Positions 26,489 through 37,687 of a stretch of DNA of 64,000 nt are shown here, piece by piece. The notes beneath the pieces were generated by a model, which ran no database searches, was not told the DNA's origin, and was given only the letters and a program-made list of their open reading frames with translations. Where the stretch lies: contig NZ_CP079218.1 of NCBI RefSeq assembly GCF_019317285.1, positions 248,001 through 312,000 on the forward strand, read 5' to 3'. Source of the DNA: Pedobacter sp. D749. Its GTDB lineage: Bacteria; Bacteroidota; Bacteroidia; Sphingobacteriales; Sphingobacteriaceae. The stretch's first letter is position 1. Every line of letters begins with the position of its first letter. The position numbers and the translations under genes are program-made.

Positions 26489-29401
26489 ATGCAAGTTAAT
26501 TCTTTAAAAAAAAGCCAGATTTTCTTTGCGCTCCTTATCCTTTTCACTTTTTGGATTGATTACACTAAAGCGCAGACAAGTTTGGGTTTGGAAAAACAAT
26601 TTATTCATGATACCAGAAGTAATAAAGAAGATGTTGCACTGATAGAAAAAGGAAGAGCGGCGGATATTTTTTATGATACGGATGATTATAAGGGCGTTAT
26701 AAGGGCAATTGGAGATTTAAGTCGTGACTTTTTCAGCGTTTCGGGCGTAAAGCCGGAGTTGAAAAGCGTTAAGCCTTCTGAGAAAGATGTTATTCTGATC
26801 GGAACCCTGGGCAAAAACAAACTGATCGATCAGCTTATCAGTTCCGGAAAGTTGAGTAAATCCACCATTTCAGGCAAGTGGGAGAGTTTTATCATATCAA
26901 CCGTCAAAAACCCATTTCCTGGCGTTGATCAGGCATTGGTTATTGCGGGGAGCGATAAACGGGGAACAATATACGGTATCTATGAATTATCTGAACAGTT
27001 AGGCGTATCTCCATGGTACTGGTGGGCCGATGTGCCGCCAAAAACCCGGAAAAGCGCTTATGCTGTTTCCGGAAGTTACAGTTCAGGAGAACCGGCAGTG
27101 AAATACCGTGGAATATTTATTAATGACGAAGCCCCGGCAATGACGGGATGGGCCAAAGAAAAGTTTGGCGGGATGAACAGTAAGATGTACACCCATATGT
27201 TTGAGTTGCTGCTCCGCCTGAGGGCCAATTACCTTTGGCCAGCCATGTGGGGTAATGCATTTAATGAAGATGATCCTGAAAACCCACGCTTAGCAGATGA
27301 ATATGGCATTGTGATGGGCACTTCCCATCATGAACCAATGATCCGCGCGCAACAGGAATGGAAAAAACACGGGGTTGGCGCCTGGAATTATGCCACAAAC
27401 CCAAAGGGTTTAAATGCTTTCTGGCAGGAAGGCATCAAAAGAAATAAAAACTACGAAAGTCTGGTAACCATGGGGATGCGGGGAGATGGAGACGAACCAA
27501 TGGTTGAAGGAGGCGATATGGCATCCAATGTTAAACTGCTGGAAAATATAATAACCGACCAGCGTAAAATTCTTTCTGAGAACATGGAAAAGCCCGTAGA
27601 AAAAATCCCACAGCTCTGGGCTTTATATAAAGAGGTAAAAGACTATTACGATTTCGGAATGAAAGTTCCTGATGACATTACCCTGTTATGGGCTGATGAT
27701 AACTGGGGGAACTTAAGGCATTTACCAACACTCCAGGAACGAAAGCGTAGCGGGGGATCCGGAATATATTATCATTTTGATTATGTTGGTGCGCCCAGAA
27801 ATTATAAATGGTTGAATACTACCTCCCTGCCAAAGGTTTGGGAGCAGATGAACCTGGCCTATAATTATGGCGCCGATCGTATTTGGGTAGTAAATGTTGG
27901 TGACCTAAAACCAATGGAGATTCCGATAGAGTTCTTTTTACGGATGGCATGGAACCCCAAAGCAATGAGCCGGGAAAAGCTGTCAGGTTTTCTGCTGCAG
28001 TGGGCAACGCGCGAATTTGGATCTGGCCAGGCGAAAGAAATTGCAGATTTGGTGCGCCTGTATTCCAAATATACAACCAGGCGCAAACCTGAGCTCCTGG
28101 CCCCGGAAACTTTTAGCCTGATAAACTTCAGTGAAGCGCAGCGCGTTGCCATGGAATGGAGCGCATTAAGCGACAGGGCAGAACAGGTGAATAACAAGTT
28201 GCCACAACAATATAAAGATGCGTTCTATCAATTGGTTCGTTATCCAATCCAGGCGATGAAAACGGTGACGGATTTATATATTGCTGTAGGAAAAAACAGG
28301 CTGTATTTTAAGCAGGGAAGGGATGCCACAAACCTTCAGCGTAACCTTGCCCTTGATCTTTTTAAACAGGATCAGCAGCTTAGTGATGAATATAATCTTA
28401 AAATGGCAGGGGGTAAGTGGAATCATATGATGGATCAGGTCAGGATTGGTTATACGAGCTGGAATGATCCAAGAAAAAACATCATGCCCAAAACAGAAGA
28501 AATCCAGGCACCTTCAAAATCAGTCTTCGGGGTAGCAGTTGATGGTTCATCCGATAGTTGGCCATCAAACGTTCCGGCGCCCACGCTTCCGCGATTCGAA
28601 TCTTTAAATAAATTTCAGTCCTACTTTGAAGTTTTTGCAAAAGGATCTGTTCCAATTAATTTCGACTTAAAATCCGATAACTGGATTCTTTTGAAAAAGG
28701 AAAGCATTCCCGGAACAAATGACTACAGGGTACTGGTGGATATTGACTGGGCCAAACTCAGTGGTGGAAAGCATCAAGGTAAAATCCAAATATCAGATCA
28801 CTCAACCCAGGTGGTGATAAAGGTTGAAGCCAATAAGGCAACACCTAAGCAATTGGCTGAAGCAAAAGGAACTTTTGCAAGTTTAGGTGCGCCAATTGCA
28901 TTTGAGGCTTTTCAGGCGAGTAAAAAGGTAAGCAGGAATGGCGTAAGCTGGGAAGCTATACCCGGTTATGGGAGGGGAGATGCAGGAATGGCGATTTTCC
29001 CGGTTACCTCAGCTTCGCTGGATAAACCTGGTACCCCAACTTTAACCTATCCTGTTTTCTTTTCTGAAAGCGGTGAGGTTAAAATTGATCTTGTGGTTGG
29101 GCCTACTGTAAACTTCTCCCCGGAAGGGTTAAGGGTTGGGATTTCTGTAGATGGTGCAGCCCCTCAAATCCTGACCATCATCGCTAAACCTAGTGCCTCT
29201 GGATCTGATGCAAGTTGGGCAAATGCGGTAAAGGACAATGCAAGAACGCTTACTTCTTCACATTTCTTTAAAGTGCCCGGCAGGCATACCGTAAAAATAT
29301 GGATGGTTGATCCGGCAGTGGTGCTGGAAAAAATAATAATCTACCGGGATAAACTACCCACAAGTTACCTTGGGCCAATAGAAAATGAGATGTTAAAATA
29401 G
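26489..29401 (+). CDS. GH115 alpha-glucuronidase
   Basis: A 970-residue secreted protein with signal peptide through about DYTKAQT. GH115 features include the N-terminal ADIFYDTDDYKGV region, YGIYELSEQLGVSPWYWWADVPP, the barrel motifs YRGIFINDEAPAMTGW, LRANYLWPAMWGNAFNEDDP and GTSHHEPM, and ADDNWGNLRHLP, followed by a helical region and a C-terminal beta-sandwich tail from about residue 790. GH115 enzymes release (4-O-methyl)glucuronic acid from internal as well as terminal xyloses, unlike GH67. Having both in one locus indicates glucuronoxylan use. The TAG stop at 29399-29401 forms part of the apparent 5-bp target duplication of the repeat element that begins at 29402. Confidence 0.95.
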   Translation: MQVNSLKKSQIFFALLILFTFWIDYTKAQTSLGLEKQFIHDTRSNKEDVALIEKGRAADIFYDTDDYKGVIRAIGDLSRDFFSVSGVKPELKSVKPSEKDVILIGTLGKNKLIDQLISSGKLSKSTISGKWESFIISTVKNPFPGVDQALVIAGSDKRGTIYGIYELSEQLGVSPWYWWADVPPKTRKSAYAVSGSYSSGEPAVKYRGIFINDEAPAMTGWAKEKFGGMNSKMYTHMFELLLRLRANYLWPAMWGNAFNEDDPENPRLADEYGIVMGTSHHEPMIRAQQEWKKHGVGAWNYATNPKGLNAFWQEGIKRNKNYESLVTMGMRGDGDEPMVEGGDMASNVKLLENIITDQRKILSENMEKPVEKIPQLWALYKEVKDYYDFGMKVPDDITLLWADDNWGNLRHLPTLQERKRSGGSGIYYHFDYVGAPRNYKWLNTTSLPKVWEQMNLAYNYGADRIWVVNVGDLKPMEIPIEFFLRMAWNPKAMSREKLSGFLLQWATREFGSGQAKEIADLVRLYSKYTTRRKPELLAPETFSLINFSEAQRVAMEWSALSDRAEQVNNKLPQQYKDAFYQLVRYPIQAMKTVTDLYIAVGKNRLYFKQGRDATNLQRNLALDLFKQDQQLSDEYNLKMAGGKWNHMMDQVRIGYTSWNDPRKNIMPKTEEIQAPSKSVFGVAVDGSSDSWPSNVPAPTLPRFESLNKFQSYFEVFAKGSVPINFDLKSDNWILLKKESIPGTNDYRVLVDIDWAKLSGGKHQGKIQISDHSTQVVIKVEANKATPKQLAEAKGTFASLGAPIAFEAFQASKKVSRNGVSWEAIPGYGRGDAGMAIFPVTSASLDKPGTPTLTYPVFFSESGEVKIDLVVGPTVNFSPEGLRVGISVDGAAPQILTIIAKPSASGSDASWANAVKDNARTLTSSHFFKVPGRHTVKIWMVDPAVVLEKIIIYRDKLPTSYLGPIENEMLK

Positions 29402-29890
29402 AGCCTGTTTAAAAGTTTAATAAAAGCAATCGATTTCGTTACCATTGATGGATACCAATAGAATGGTCGTCATCTCGACTGTAGCGCAGCGAAATGGAGA
29501 GATCTTTGAACTATGTTAAAAGATTTCTCCACTACGGTCGAAATGACTCCCTTTGTATATCTGTGATCAACCCTCCGATGTATTGGGAAAATTCTAACTT
29601 CTATCATTTACAGGTCTATAAAAGAGGTCGTCATTGCGAGGCACGAAGATAACCGAACAAAGTGAGCTCATGAATACCTTTAGAAGCAACTGCAAAAATG
29701 AATAATCTTAAAGCGCACGCTGTTAGCGATCGTTGTAAGATTGCTTCGTTGGCTGAAAAAGCCTTCTCGCAATGACGATTCTTCACGGCCTATTAATTCG
29801 TTAAATCAATATTGATATTTATAAAATAAATTATGCCTCAGTGTGACAGCAAAATGCTATGTAATATTGCTATAAAAATTTAAACAGGCT
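29402..29890. mobile_element. 489-bp MITE-like element abutting the GH115 stop codon
   Basis: The ends AGCCTGTTTAAA (from 29402) and TTTAAACAGGCT (to 29890) match those of the element at 10907. Flanks are AATAG (29397-29401) and CATAG (29891-29895), a 4-of-5 target duplication that includes the GH115 stop codon. Inside are two palindromic modules: 29469-29547 (GTCATCTCGAC to GTCGAAATGAC) and 29629-29777 (CGTCATTGCGAG to CTCGCAATGACG). The right module, from about 29800, is shared with the element ending at 11408. It has no ORF. The remaining 29891-30009 is short AT-rich DNA before the convergent esterase gene. Confidence 0.6.
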
Positions 29891-30009
29891 CATAGTTATT
29901 CGGGATAATTTAAGAAAATTAATACCCAGCCCTAATATTTAAAACAGGCTGGGTATCAATTGCTATCCTTCTGCAAAAAGCAGCATATGTATGTTCATTA
30001 TTTAATAAC

Positions 30010-31188
<1,179 letters not shown>

Positions 31189-31192
31189 TTAG

Positions 31193-31562
31193 CGCCTGTT
31201 TAAAATTTAATAAAATTTATTTCGTATGTCAGTCTGAGCGTAGTCGAAGACTATTTTAGCCCATTAATAAAGCAATCCATTTCTTTACCATTGATGGACT
31301 CCAATAGAATGATCGTCATCTCGACTGTAGCGCAGCGAAATGGAGAGATCTTTGTACTGGAATTGCAATAAATCTTTTAACATAGTTCAAAGATTTCTCC
31401 ACTGCGGTCGAAATGACGCCCCTTGTATATCTGCCATAAGTCGTCATTGCGAGGAGGAACGACGAAGCAATCTATCATGCTAGTAATTCTTGCTATAAAA
31501 ATTGCTTCCCCGAAAATCGGGGAAGGCTATCGTCTGAAAAAGTCTTCTCGCAACCGAGTAAT
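31193..31562. mobile_element. Truncated MITE-like element between two esterase genes
   Basis: The left end (GCCTGTTTAAAATTTAAT at about 31194) and left module match 10907-10990. Two palindromic modules follow: 31315-31417 (GTCATC... to GTCGAAATGAC) and 31442-31557 (CGTCATTGCGAG to a degenerate CTCGCAACCGA). The usual right end with AACAGGCT is missing; the repeat stops directly against the esterase stop codon at 31563-31565. It lies 14 bp upstream of the 31179 start. Confidence 0.55.
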
Positions 31563-33077
<1,515 letters not shown>

Positions 33078-33386
33078 CTAAGACCTGTTATACAGATAAT
33101 CAGGAATTGTTCGGATGATATTTTGCTTAACCTGGTAATGTTTTCCGCCAAACGGAAAATGAGCTTCCAAATGGTCGGCAATTAAGTGAAGCACACCTTC
33201 CTCAAGGCCTGCAGGGTTCTGGCATAGGTGGAGCAGGTAATGGCTGTCAGGCTGAAAAGCCGCAACAAATTCACCATTTTTAAAAACCCTGAGCTTGCAC
33301 GTTTCCCCGTTGTGATGGGCATATTCTTCAACTTCAAAATCCTGGGGCTGACCATCCATTTCGACTGTCAATTTATATTTTTCCAT
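33078..33386 (-). CDS. Small conserved-looking protein of unknown function (102 aa)
   Basis: A 102-residue, soluble, acidic protein without signal peptide or membrane segment. It begins MEKYKLTVEMDGQPQDFEVEE and looks like a small alpha/beta fold with a beta-strand-rich first half (CKLRVFKNGEFVAAFQPD) and a helical middle (AGLEEGVLHLIADHLEAHF). I do not recognise a family. It follows the DUF2807-like gene on the same strand, 98 bp away and beyond a strong terminator, so it is probably transcribed separately. Clean codon structure and length support a real gene. Confidence 0.65.
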   Translation of the reverse strand: MEKYKLTVEMDGQPQDFEVEEYAHHNGETCKLRVFKNGEFVAAFQPDSHYLLHLCQNPAGLEEGVLHLIADHLEAHFPFGGKHYQVKQNIIRTIPDYLYNRS

Positions 33387-33434
33387 TTGCTTATAACCCT
33401 TTTATTGTTCCGAATGTTTTGCATTGGTGGCAAA

Positions 33435-33463
33435 CAAAAAGGCGGCCTGTAAACAGACCGCCT
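33435..33463 (-). terminator. Strong terminator after the GIN-domain gene
   Basis: On the reverse strand AGGCGGTCTGT pairs with ACAGGCCGCCT (one mismatch) with a very short loop, followed by TTTTTGTTT. It lies just after the stop of the gene at 33485. Confidence 0.75.
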
Positions 33464-33484
33464 GAACCAAAATATAATTCTTTT

Positions 33485-34075
33485 TTATTTGCTAAGCGAG
33501 GCTAATGCATTTTCAGTGTTTAGGCTGGTTTTTGTATTGGCTGCAACAAATTTATCCATAACCAGCTTTTGTCCTTTGCCCATTACCAGCATGTGATCGC
33601 CGGTTGAACCGCTTAAGGTTAAATCAGCATGGTCTTCAATCACCGTATATAATCCTTCAGTTTGTGAGTTTAAATCCAGTGATGCATTTCCGCTTAGAAA
33701 AACCTGAAGGTATTGTGTATTAATTTTACCCTGTGTTTTTACTTTAGCATTGTCCATGGCATGGATGCGGTAAATGTCATTTACATAAATGGTAAGTTTC
33801 GCGGTGCTGTTATCCAAAGAGGTAATCTCTAAGCCATCTCCGTTTTGCATAACCTTAACTTTGCCGGTATTTTCATCTGCATAGCTAATGCCGGTACGTT
33901 TTCCCTGTATAATGGTCAGCTCTACATTTCCTTTTACTTTGATGCGTTTGAAGCTCAATGCTTTTGAAGCGTGAACAGGTTTGATGGTTTCAGTTGCGTT
34001 AGCAGCTAATGCTGCTGAAGTAGATAATACCAATGCTAAAGATGATGCGAATAATGTTTTGAATAAAGTTTTCAT
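33485..34075 (-). CDS. Secreted GIN-domain (DUF2807-like) protein
   Basis: A 196-residue protein with signal peptide MKTLFKTLFASSLALVLSTSAALA. The mature part begins with a region typical of GIN/DUF2807 proteins (FKRIKVKGNVELTIIQGKRTG) and continues as regularly spaced beta-strands (GDGLEITSLDN, LTIYVNDIYRIHAMDNAKVKTQG, YLQVFLSGNASLDL), consistent with a short right-handed beta-helix. Such proteins are common in Bacteroidota; function is unknown, and 'auto-transporter adhesin head' is a family label rather than a demonstrated role. It has its own terminator at 33435. Confidence 0.75.
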   Translation of the reverse strand: MKTLFKTLFASSLALVLSTSAALAANATETIKPVHASKALSFKRIKVKGNVELTIIQGKRTGISYADENTGKVKVMQNGDGLEITSLDNSTAKLTIYVNDIYRIHAMDNAKVKTQGKINTQYLQVFLSGNASLDLNSQTEGLYTVIEDHADLTLSGSTGDHMLVMGKGQKLVMDKFVAANTKTSLNTENALASLSK

Positions 34076-34366
34076 ATGCTTTGAGTTTTATTTTTATACT
34101 GTTTTTATTGTTGTTTTGATATTAAGACGTGCAAGCACCGGAAACGTTTCAGCACAAATCGCAGCATTATACCAGCCTGGGAAGCTAATCGACCAACGCC
34201 TGAAATTTAAAGACAAAAAGAGGGTGGTCGCTATGCATTTTCAAGATTGACCTATGTGTGGTGTCGGCTGAATGCCTGCTTTTTTCCAATGATTAAAAGC
34301 TGTTTAATGCGTCTGTCCTAAATAAGGAGCAGGGAAATTGCTTTTAAAACATGTGCAAATTAATTA

Positions 34367-34431
34367 GCCAAGGAAGCACAGAAATCACGGAGGAGATTAA
34401 AGTTTTTCCGTGTTTTTCGTGCTTCCGTGGC
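34367..34431. repeat. Inverted repeat of the 'CACGGAAAACACGGA' family
   Basis: Arms of about 20 bp (GGAAGCACAGAAATCACGGA from 34372; complementary arm ending at 34426) flank a 15-nt loop, with extra pairing GCCA/TGGC at the outside. The right arm, read on the reverse strand, matches the segment repeated at 49520-49560, 49670-49700 and 50005-50030. The remainder of the 499-bp gap (34076-34574) shows no ORF. Confidence 0.6.
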
Positions 34432-34541
34432 AAACATAATGCTTAGGCATGCGCAGAAAGAGGCAGAATTATCAGAGAAAAGTTAAAAGCGATTTCCCTG
34501 CAATAAGGAGTAATTCACATATATATTTAGTCAGAATAGCT

Positions 34542-34549
34542 TACCTTCG
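34542..34549 (+). promoter_or_regulatory. Possible -7 promoter box for the 34575 gene
   Basis: TACCTTCG is one base from the Bacteroidota -7 consensus TAnnTTTG and lies 26 bp before the ATG. No clear -33 element is seen. Confidence 0.35.
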
Positions 34550-34574
34550 CAGCCTAAATTAAAACAGCCTTATT

Positions 34575-35270
34575 ATGCAGTATCTCGTTAACAGTATCAT
34601 TCCTGATATTAATGTCAATGAAACAAGAACCATTTTTGAAGGTTCTGAATTCTCGTTAAAACAATATGGAGGTGATGATTTCGTCACTTTTATGGATATT
34701 TTTTTTAATAATTACTCGAGAATACATAAACCTATTGGCACTTTAACGCATGATCTTAAATTTGAAGAAGAGCAGGACGAAAATTATTTATTGCAACCTA
34801 ATGCAGTTTGCCTTGTTATTGAACGAAATGGAGAACCGGTATTTACCCAAATGGTAGCAAAGAGAGATTCCCGGCCTATTCATACCGACAAACTTTTCGG
34901 TCTTGATTACGAACGTTTCTACAATAATGAGATATCAACTGGCAATACTCTTTATTTTTTTGGTAAAGGTTCTATTAATTTAAGCTTATTTTCAGATGAA
35001 GAAAGAAAGACAATAATTTCGGAACTACAAACCGTACTTTATTATCTCATTTTCTTTATCGCCAGAAAAGACAATTGCAAAAATGTATATAGTTATATTA
35101 ATCGTCTGATGGCCCGGTCAATGCAAAAGCAAAATATCAGTTACCAGAAAATAACTCCTTACACTATTCTTCGTGGAATTGATTATGTTGGTGTTAGTTA
35201 TACCGGCCCAGACCTTGATTCGCTCATGGATAACTGCGATTTTGAAATGCTTGTTCAGAAATATTTCTAA
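34575..35270 (+). CDS. Unknown 231-residue protein, possibly GNAT-fold acyltransferase-like
   Basis: A 231-residue cytoplasmic protein with no signal peptide. I do not recognise it with confidence. The middle, LVIERNGEPVFTQMVAKRD...KLFGLDYERF, followed by a helix rich in aromatic residues (LQTVLYYLIFFIARKDNCKNVYSYINRLMARSMQKQNI), resembles the strand-then-helix order of GNAT-fold acyltransferases such as N-acyl amino acid synthases. The usual GNAT acetyl-CoA loop (Q/R-x-x-G-x-G/A) is not evident, so this is only a suggestion. It lies alone between the DUF2807 gene (opposite strand) and ssrA (136 bp downstream). The alternative is a lineage-specific protein of other function. Confidence 0.6.
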   Translation: MQYLVNSIIPDINVNETRTIFEGSEFSLKQYGGDDFVTFMDIFFNNYSRIHKPIGTLTHDLKFEEEQDENYLLQPNAVCLVIERNGEPVFTQMVAKRDSRPIHTDKLFGLDYERFYNNEISTGNTLYFFGKGSINLSLFSDEERKTIISELQTVLYYLIFFIARKDNCKNVYSYINRLMARSMQKQNISYQKITPYTILRGIDYVGVSYTGPDLDSLMDNCDFEMLVQKYF

Positions 35271-35365
35271 CGAACATTTAGTTTAGTGGCGTATTGTTTC
35301 CGGGAACTTAAAAAAGATCAGTGTATAAAAATTGGGTGAATCGTCCTCTTTTACTCAGTTTTTTG

Positions 35366-35373
35366 TATATTTG
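35366..35373 (+). promoter_or_regulatory. ssrA promoter, -7 box TATATTTG
   Basis: TATATTTG exactly fits the Bacteroidota -7 consensus TAnnTTTG. The expected transcription start would be near 35380, giving a leader of roughly 27 nt before the mature tmRNA 5' end at 35407. I see no matching -33 TTTG at the usual spacing. Confidence 0.5.
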
Positions 35374-35376
35374 TGG

Positions 35377-35396
35377 CCTGGTATTTTTTTACCAGG
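35377..35396 (+). other. Perfect hairpin in the ssrA leader
   Basis: CCTGGTA (35377-35383) and TACCAGG (35390-35396) form a perfect 7-bp stem with a six-T loop, ending 10 nt before the mature tmRNA. It could be a processing signal in the precursor. It lacks a trailing T tract, which argues against a terminator. Confidence 0.45.
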
Positions 35397-35406
35397 AACT
35401 TTCTCT

Positions 35407-35769
35407 GGGGCCGTTCTTGGATTTGACGGGGTGGCGAAAGTTATGTTAGCATGCAGTGCGTTGTTCGGAGAGCACTTAAAGTGAACGATCACATTTTAGT
35501 TGGCGAAAATACTTACGCCTTAGCTGCTTAGTTTAGAACTAACTAGCTTTTGTCCCTCTAACTGCTGCATTGTTGGGTTAGAATCCGGGGCATCGAAACA
35601 ACAAAGCTGGCTTTAAGGAGATACGACTTAAAGTGAGATCAAGTATCTAAGGATTTAAATAAGGTCGGTTTTCAGCCCGTTTATTTCCCGAAAATCAATT
35701 GAAAAATAAGCATGTAGAAGGTATAATTTATCTCACAACTGGACAAGGGTTCGACTCCCTTCGGCTCCA
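35407..35769 (+). ncRNA. ssrA: tmRNA (transfer-messenger RNA)
   Basis: The 363-nt gene begins GGGGCCGTTCTTGGATTTGA and ends TTCGACTCCCTTCGGCTCCA. The first and last seven bases pair as an acceptor stem (GGGGCCG with CGGCTCC), leaving the discriminator A at 35769; the CCA tail is not encoded. GGGTTCGACTCCC forms the T arm. The tag reading frame is at 35502-35531: GGC GAA AAT ACT TAC GCC TTA GCT GCT TAG, peptide GENTYALAA, close to the ALAA-ending tags of Bacteroidota. tmRNA with SmpB rescues stalled ribosomes and marks the product for proteolysis. It has a -7 box at 35366 and a terminator at 35791. Confidence 0.96.
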
Positions 35770-35790
35770 CAAAATTTCGGTATTACTGAA

Positions 35791-35825
35791 GAAAACCCAG
35801 CTATTTTATAGGTGGGTTTTCTTTG
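35791..35825 (+). terminator. Terminator of ssrA
   Basis: GAAAACCCA (35791-35799) pairs with TGGGTTTTC (35813-35821), a perfect 9-bp stem with 13-nt loop, followed by TTTG. It lies 22 bp after the mature tmRNA end. Confidence 0.75.
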
Positions 35826-36005
35826 TAGAAGCATTTCGTTGATTCTACGAAATTTAAGAATAAATTTGGCCTATCTTGATGCTATATAACTATAAGATAA
35901 GTTAATTGAATCGTCATCTATTGGAACATTCAATCTGATCGTTGAGTAATAAAGATTATATTTGAATATCTCAATCGGAATTTTCATAGTCAAAATATAT
36001 TGCGA

Positions 36006-36587
36006 ATGTTTGAAGTTTTGTTTTCACATCTTTTGGAAAAAATTTTACTAACCGAAGAGGAAAAGGAAATTATCAAAATATTTTTTATCCCTAAAAAACT
36101 AAGAAAAAGGCAATACCTGCTTCAGGCAGGAGACGTTTGCAAATACTTATGCTTTGTAGGAAAAGGGTTGCTACGGTCGTATAATGTAGATGACAAAGGC
36201 GAAGAACATATGAATATGTTTGCTTGGGAAGGTTGGTGGACTTCGGACATGTACAGTTTTTTTACAGGTGAAAAGGCTATTATTAATATCGATGCGTTAG
36301 AAGATACTGAACTTTTAATGATCACACAGCAGGCTTTTGAAGAGATGACCTTGAAAGTTCCCAAGATGGATCGGTACTTTCGTATTCTTTTTCAAAATAG
36401 CCTTTTTACTAAAGAGCGCAGACTAATTAGTTCCAACACACATACCGCGGAAGAAAAATACATCAATCTTGTAGAAAGCAACCCGGCACTGGTTAAAAGG
36501 GTACCTCAAAACCTCATCGCTTCTTACCTCGGCCTTGCGCCTGAAACTCTTAGCCGCATCAAGAAAAATATTGCACAGCGTAAGTAG
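36006..36587 (+). CDS. Crp/Fnr family transcriptional regulator
   Basis: Start ATG 36006 is chosen (193 residues); a TTG lies two codons upstream in frame. Residues of about 15-115 form a cyclic-nucleotide-binding-type beta-roll (LLQAGDVCKYLCFVGKGLLRSYNVDDKGEEHM), followed by the long dimer helix and a C-terminal helix-turn-helix (QNLIASYLGLAPETLSRIKK). The cysteine cluster needed for an FNR iron-sulfur centre is absent, so it is more like the Crp-type regulators abundant in Bacteroidota. The effector is unknown. Two CRP/FNR-like operators lie directly after it and before the SDR gene, suggesting it controls that gene and may be linked to it functionally. Confidence 0.88.
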   Translation: MFEVLFSHLLEKILLTEEEKEIIKIFFIPKKLRKRQYLLQAGDVCKYLCFVGKGLLRSYNVDDKGEEHMNMFAWEGWWTSDMYSFFTGEKAIINIDALEDTELLMITQQAFEEMTLKVPKMDRYFRILFQNSLFTKERRLISSNTHTAEEKYINLVESNPALVKRVPQNLIASYLGLAPETLSRIKKNIAQRK

Positions 36588-36591
36588 TGGC

Positions 36592-36628
36592 TTAACCTGG
36601 ATCAAGTGTATTTTCTGATTTAGATCAA
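36592..36628. promoter_or_regulatory. Two CRP/FNR-like operator sites
   Basis: TGAT-TTAG-ATCA at 36616-36627 is a perfect match to the core TGATnnnnATCA recognised by many Crp/Fnr proteins. TTAAC-CTGG-ATCAA at 36592-36605 is a weaker copy whose right half is perfect. Their centres are about 23 bp apart, roughly two helical turns. They lie between the regulator stop (36587) and the SDR start (36663). Confidence 0.6.
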
Positions 36629-36662
36629 GTGCGGTAAGTTTGGTAACTGGTAATTTTGTACT

Positions 36663-37553
36663 ATGTCAAATACAAAAGTTCCCAAAATACTAATCACCGG
36701 AGCGACCGGGCAGGTCGGCAGTAAGACTATAGATTTCCTGTTATCCAATACCGATATAGAAATTGTCGCGGCAGTGCGCTCACCTGAAAAAGCCGCTCCT
36801 TTTACTGAAAAAGGAATAGCAACCGTGATACTTGATTTCGATGATGAAAGCACACACTTACCGGCTTTAAAAGGCATTGATCGCATACTAATTGTTACCG
36901 GATACACCGTTGATATGCTAAGACAAAGTAAAGCAATATTAGACGGCGCAAAAAGAGCAGGTGTTCAACACGTAGTTCACTTAGGTGCTTGTGGCCGTGA
37001 CGATACTACCGTTGCCCATTGGGCCTGGCATCAATTGATCGAAAGATATATTGAATGGGCTGGATTCTCTTATACCCATTTACGCCCAGAAACTTTCATG
37101 CAAAACATATTAAGTTACGGCGGTAAGAAAGCAATCGAAAATGGTATAATACATGCGTATGTTGAAGGCGCCCGCCTGAGTTGGGTGGATGTTGAAGATG
37201 TTGCACAGGTAGCCGCTGTAGCTTTATCACACCCAGAAATCCACGCAGGTAAAATCTATCGTTTAGGCTATGATGCTGTAACATTTAATGAAATGGCCGT
37301 TTTAATGACCAGCATTGTTGGCAAACCATTTCGCTATGAGCCACTTTCTCCCGATGTGTTTTTACAAAATATGATAAACGCCGGTGCAGAAATGGCCTAC
37401 ATGGGTTGTGTATACGATCACTGGAAACGATATGCAGCAGGAACAATCCCTGGTGCAGACGACACCTTCGATAACCTTCCGGAGATTATCGGAAAGCAGC
37501 CTGTAAAGCTTGCTGATTTTATCAAAAAACATAAAGCAGAATTCGACTATTAA
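36663..37553 (+). CDS. NAD(P)-binding atypical SDR / NmrA-like protein
   Basis: A 296-residue soluble protein. The N-terminus has the Rossmann glycine motif GATGQVG at residues 13-19, then VAAVRSPEKA and DFDDESTHLPALKGIDRILIVTG, typical of the atypical SDR/NmrA family (quinone oxidoreductase-like or isoflavone reductase-like sensors). The tyrosine-x3-lysine catalytic motif of classical SDRs is not obvious. THLRPETFMQNIL is a family-typical block. It may be a reductase or an NAD(P)H-sensing protein; substrate is unknown. It lies 75 bp after the Crp/Fnr gene, with operator sites in between, so it is the probable regulated target. Confidence 0.85.
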   Translation: MSNTKVPKILITGATGQVGSKTIDFLLSNTDIEIVAAVRSPEKAAPFTEKGIATVILDFDDESTHLPALKGIDRILIVTGYTVDMLRQSKAILDGAKRAGVQHVVHLGACGRDDTTVAHWAWHQLIERYIEWAGFSYTHLRPETFMQNILSYGGKKAIENGIIHAYVEGARLSWVDVEDVAQVAAVALSHPEIHAGKIYRLGYDAVTFNEMAVLMTSIVGKPFRYEPLSPDVFLQNMINAGAEMAYMGCVYDHWKRYAAGTIPGADDTFDNLPEIIGKQPVKLADFIKKHKAEFDY

Positions 37554-37687
37554 CGGTGAACGATAAGAGTTACGATGCCCGACGATGAAGTTAACTCAAT
37601 AGTATACTAAAACAATTATAAGTCTAAATCTGCTATTAAACGCAAATCAGACAGGAAATAGTTCGAGATTTGTAAAGGCCGAATTTG

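Noticed and set aside
35377..35396. Hairpin CCTGGTA/TACCAGG as terminator of the 34575 gene
   Set aside because: No T tract follows, and it lies after a consensus -7 box, so it is more likely part of the ssrA leader.
36651..36658. TAATTTTG as a promoter -7 box for the SDR gene
   Set aside because: It lies only 4 bp before the ATG with no -33 element at normal spacing, so it would need a leaderless transcript.
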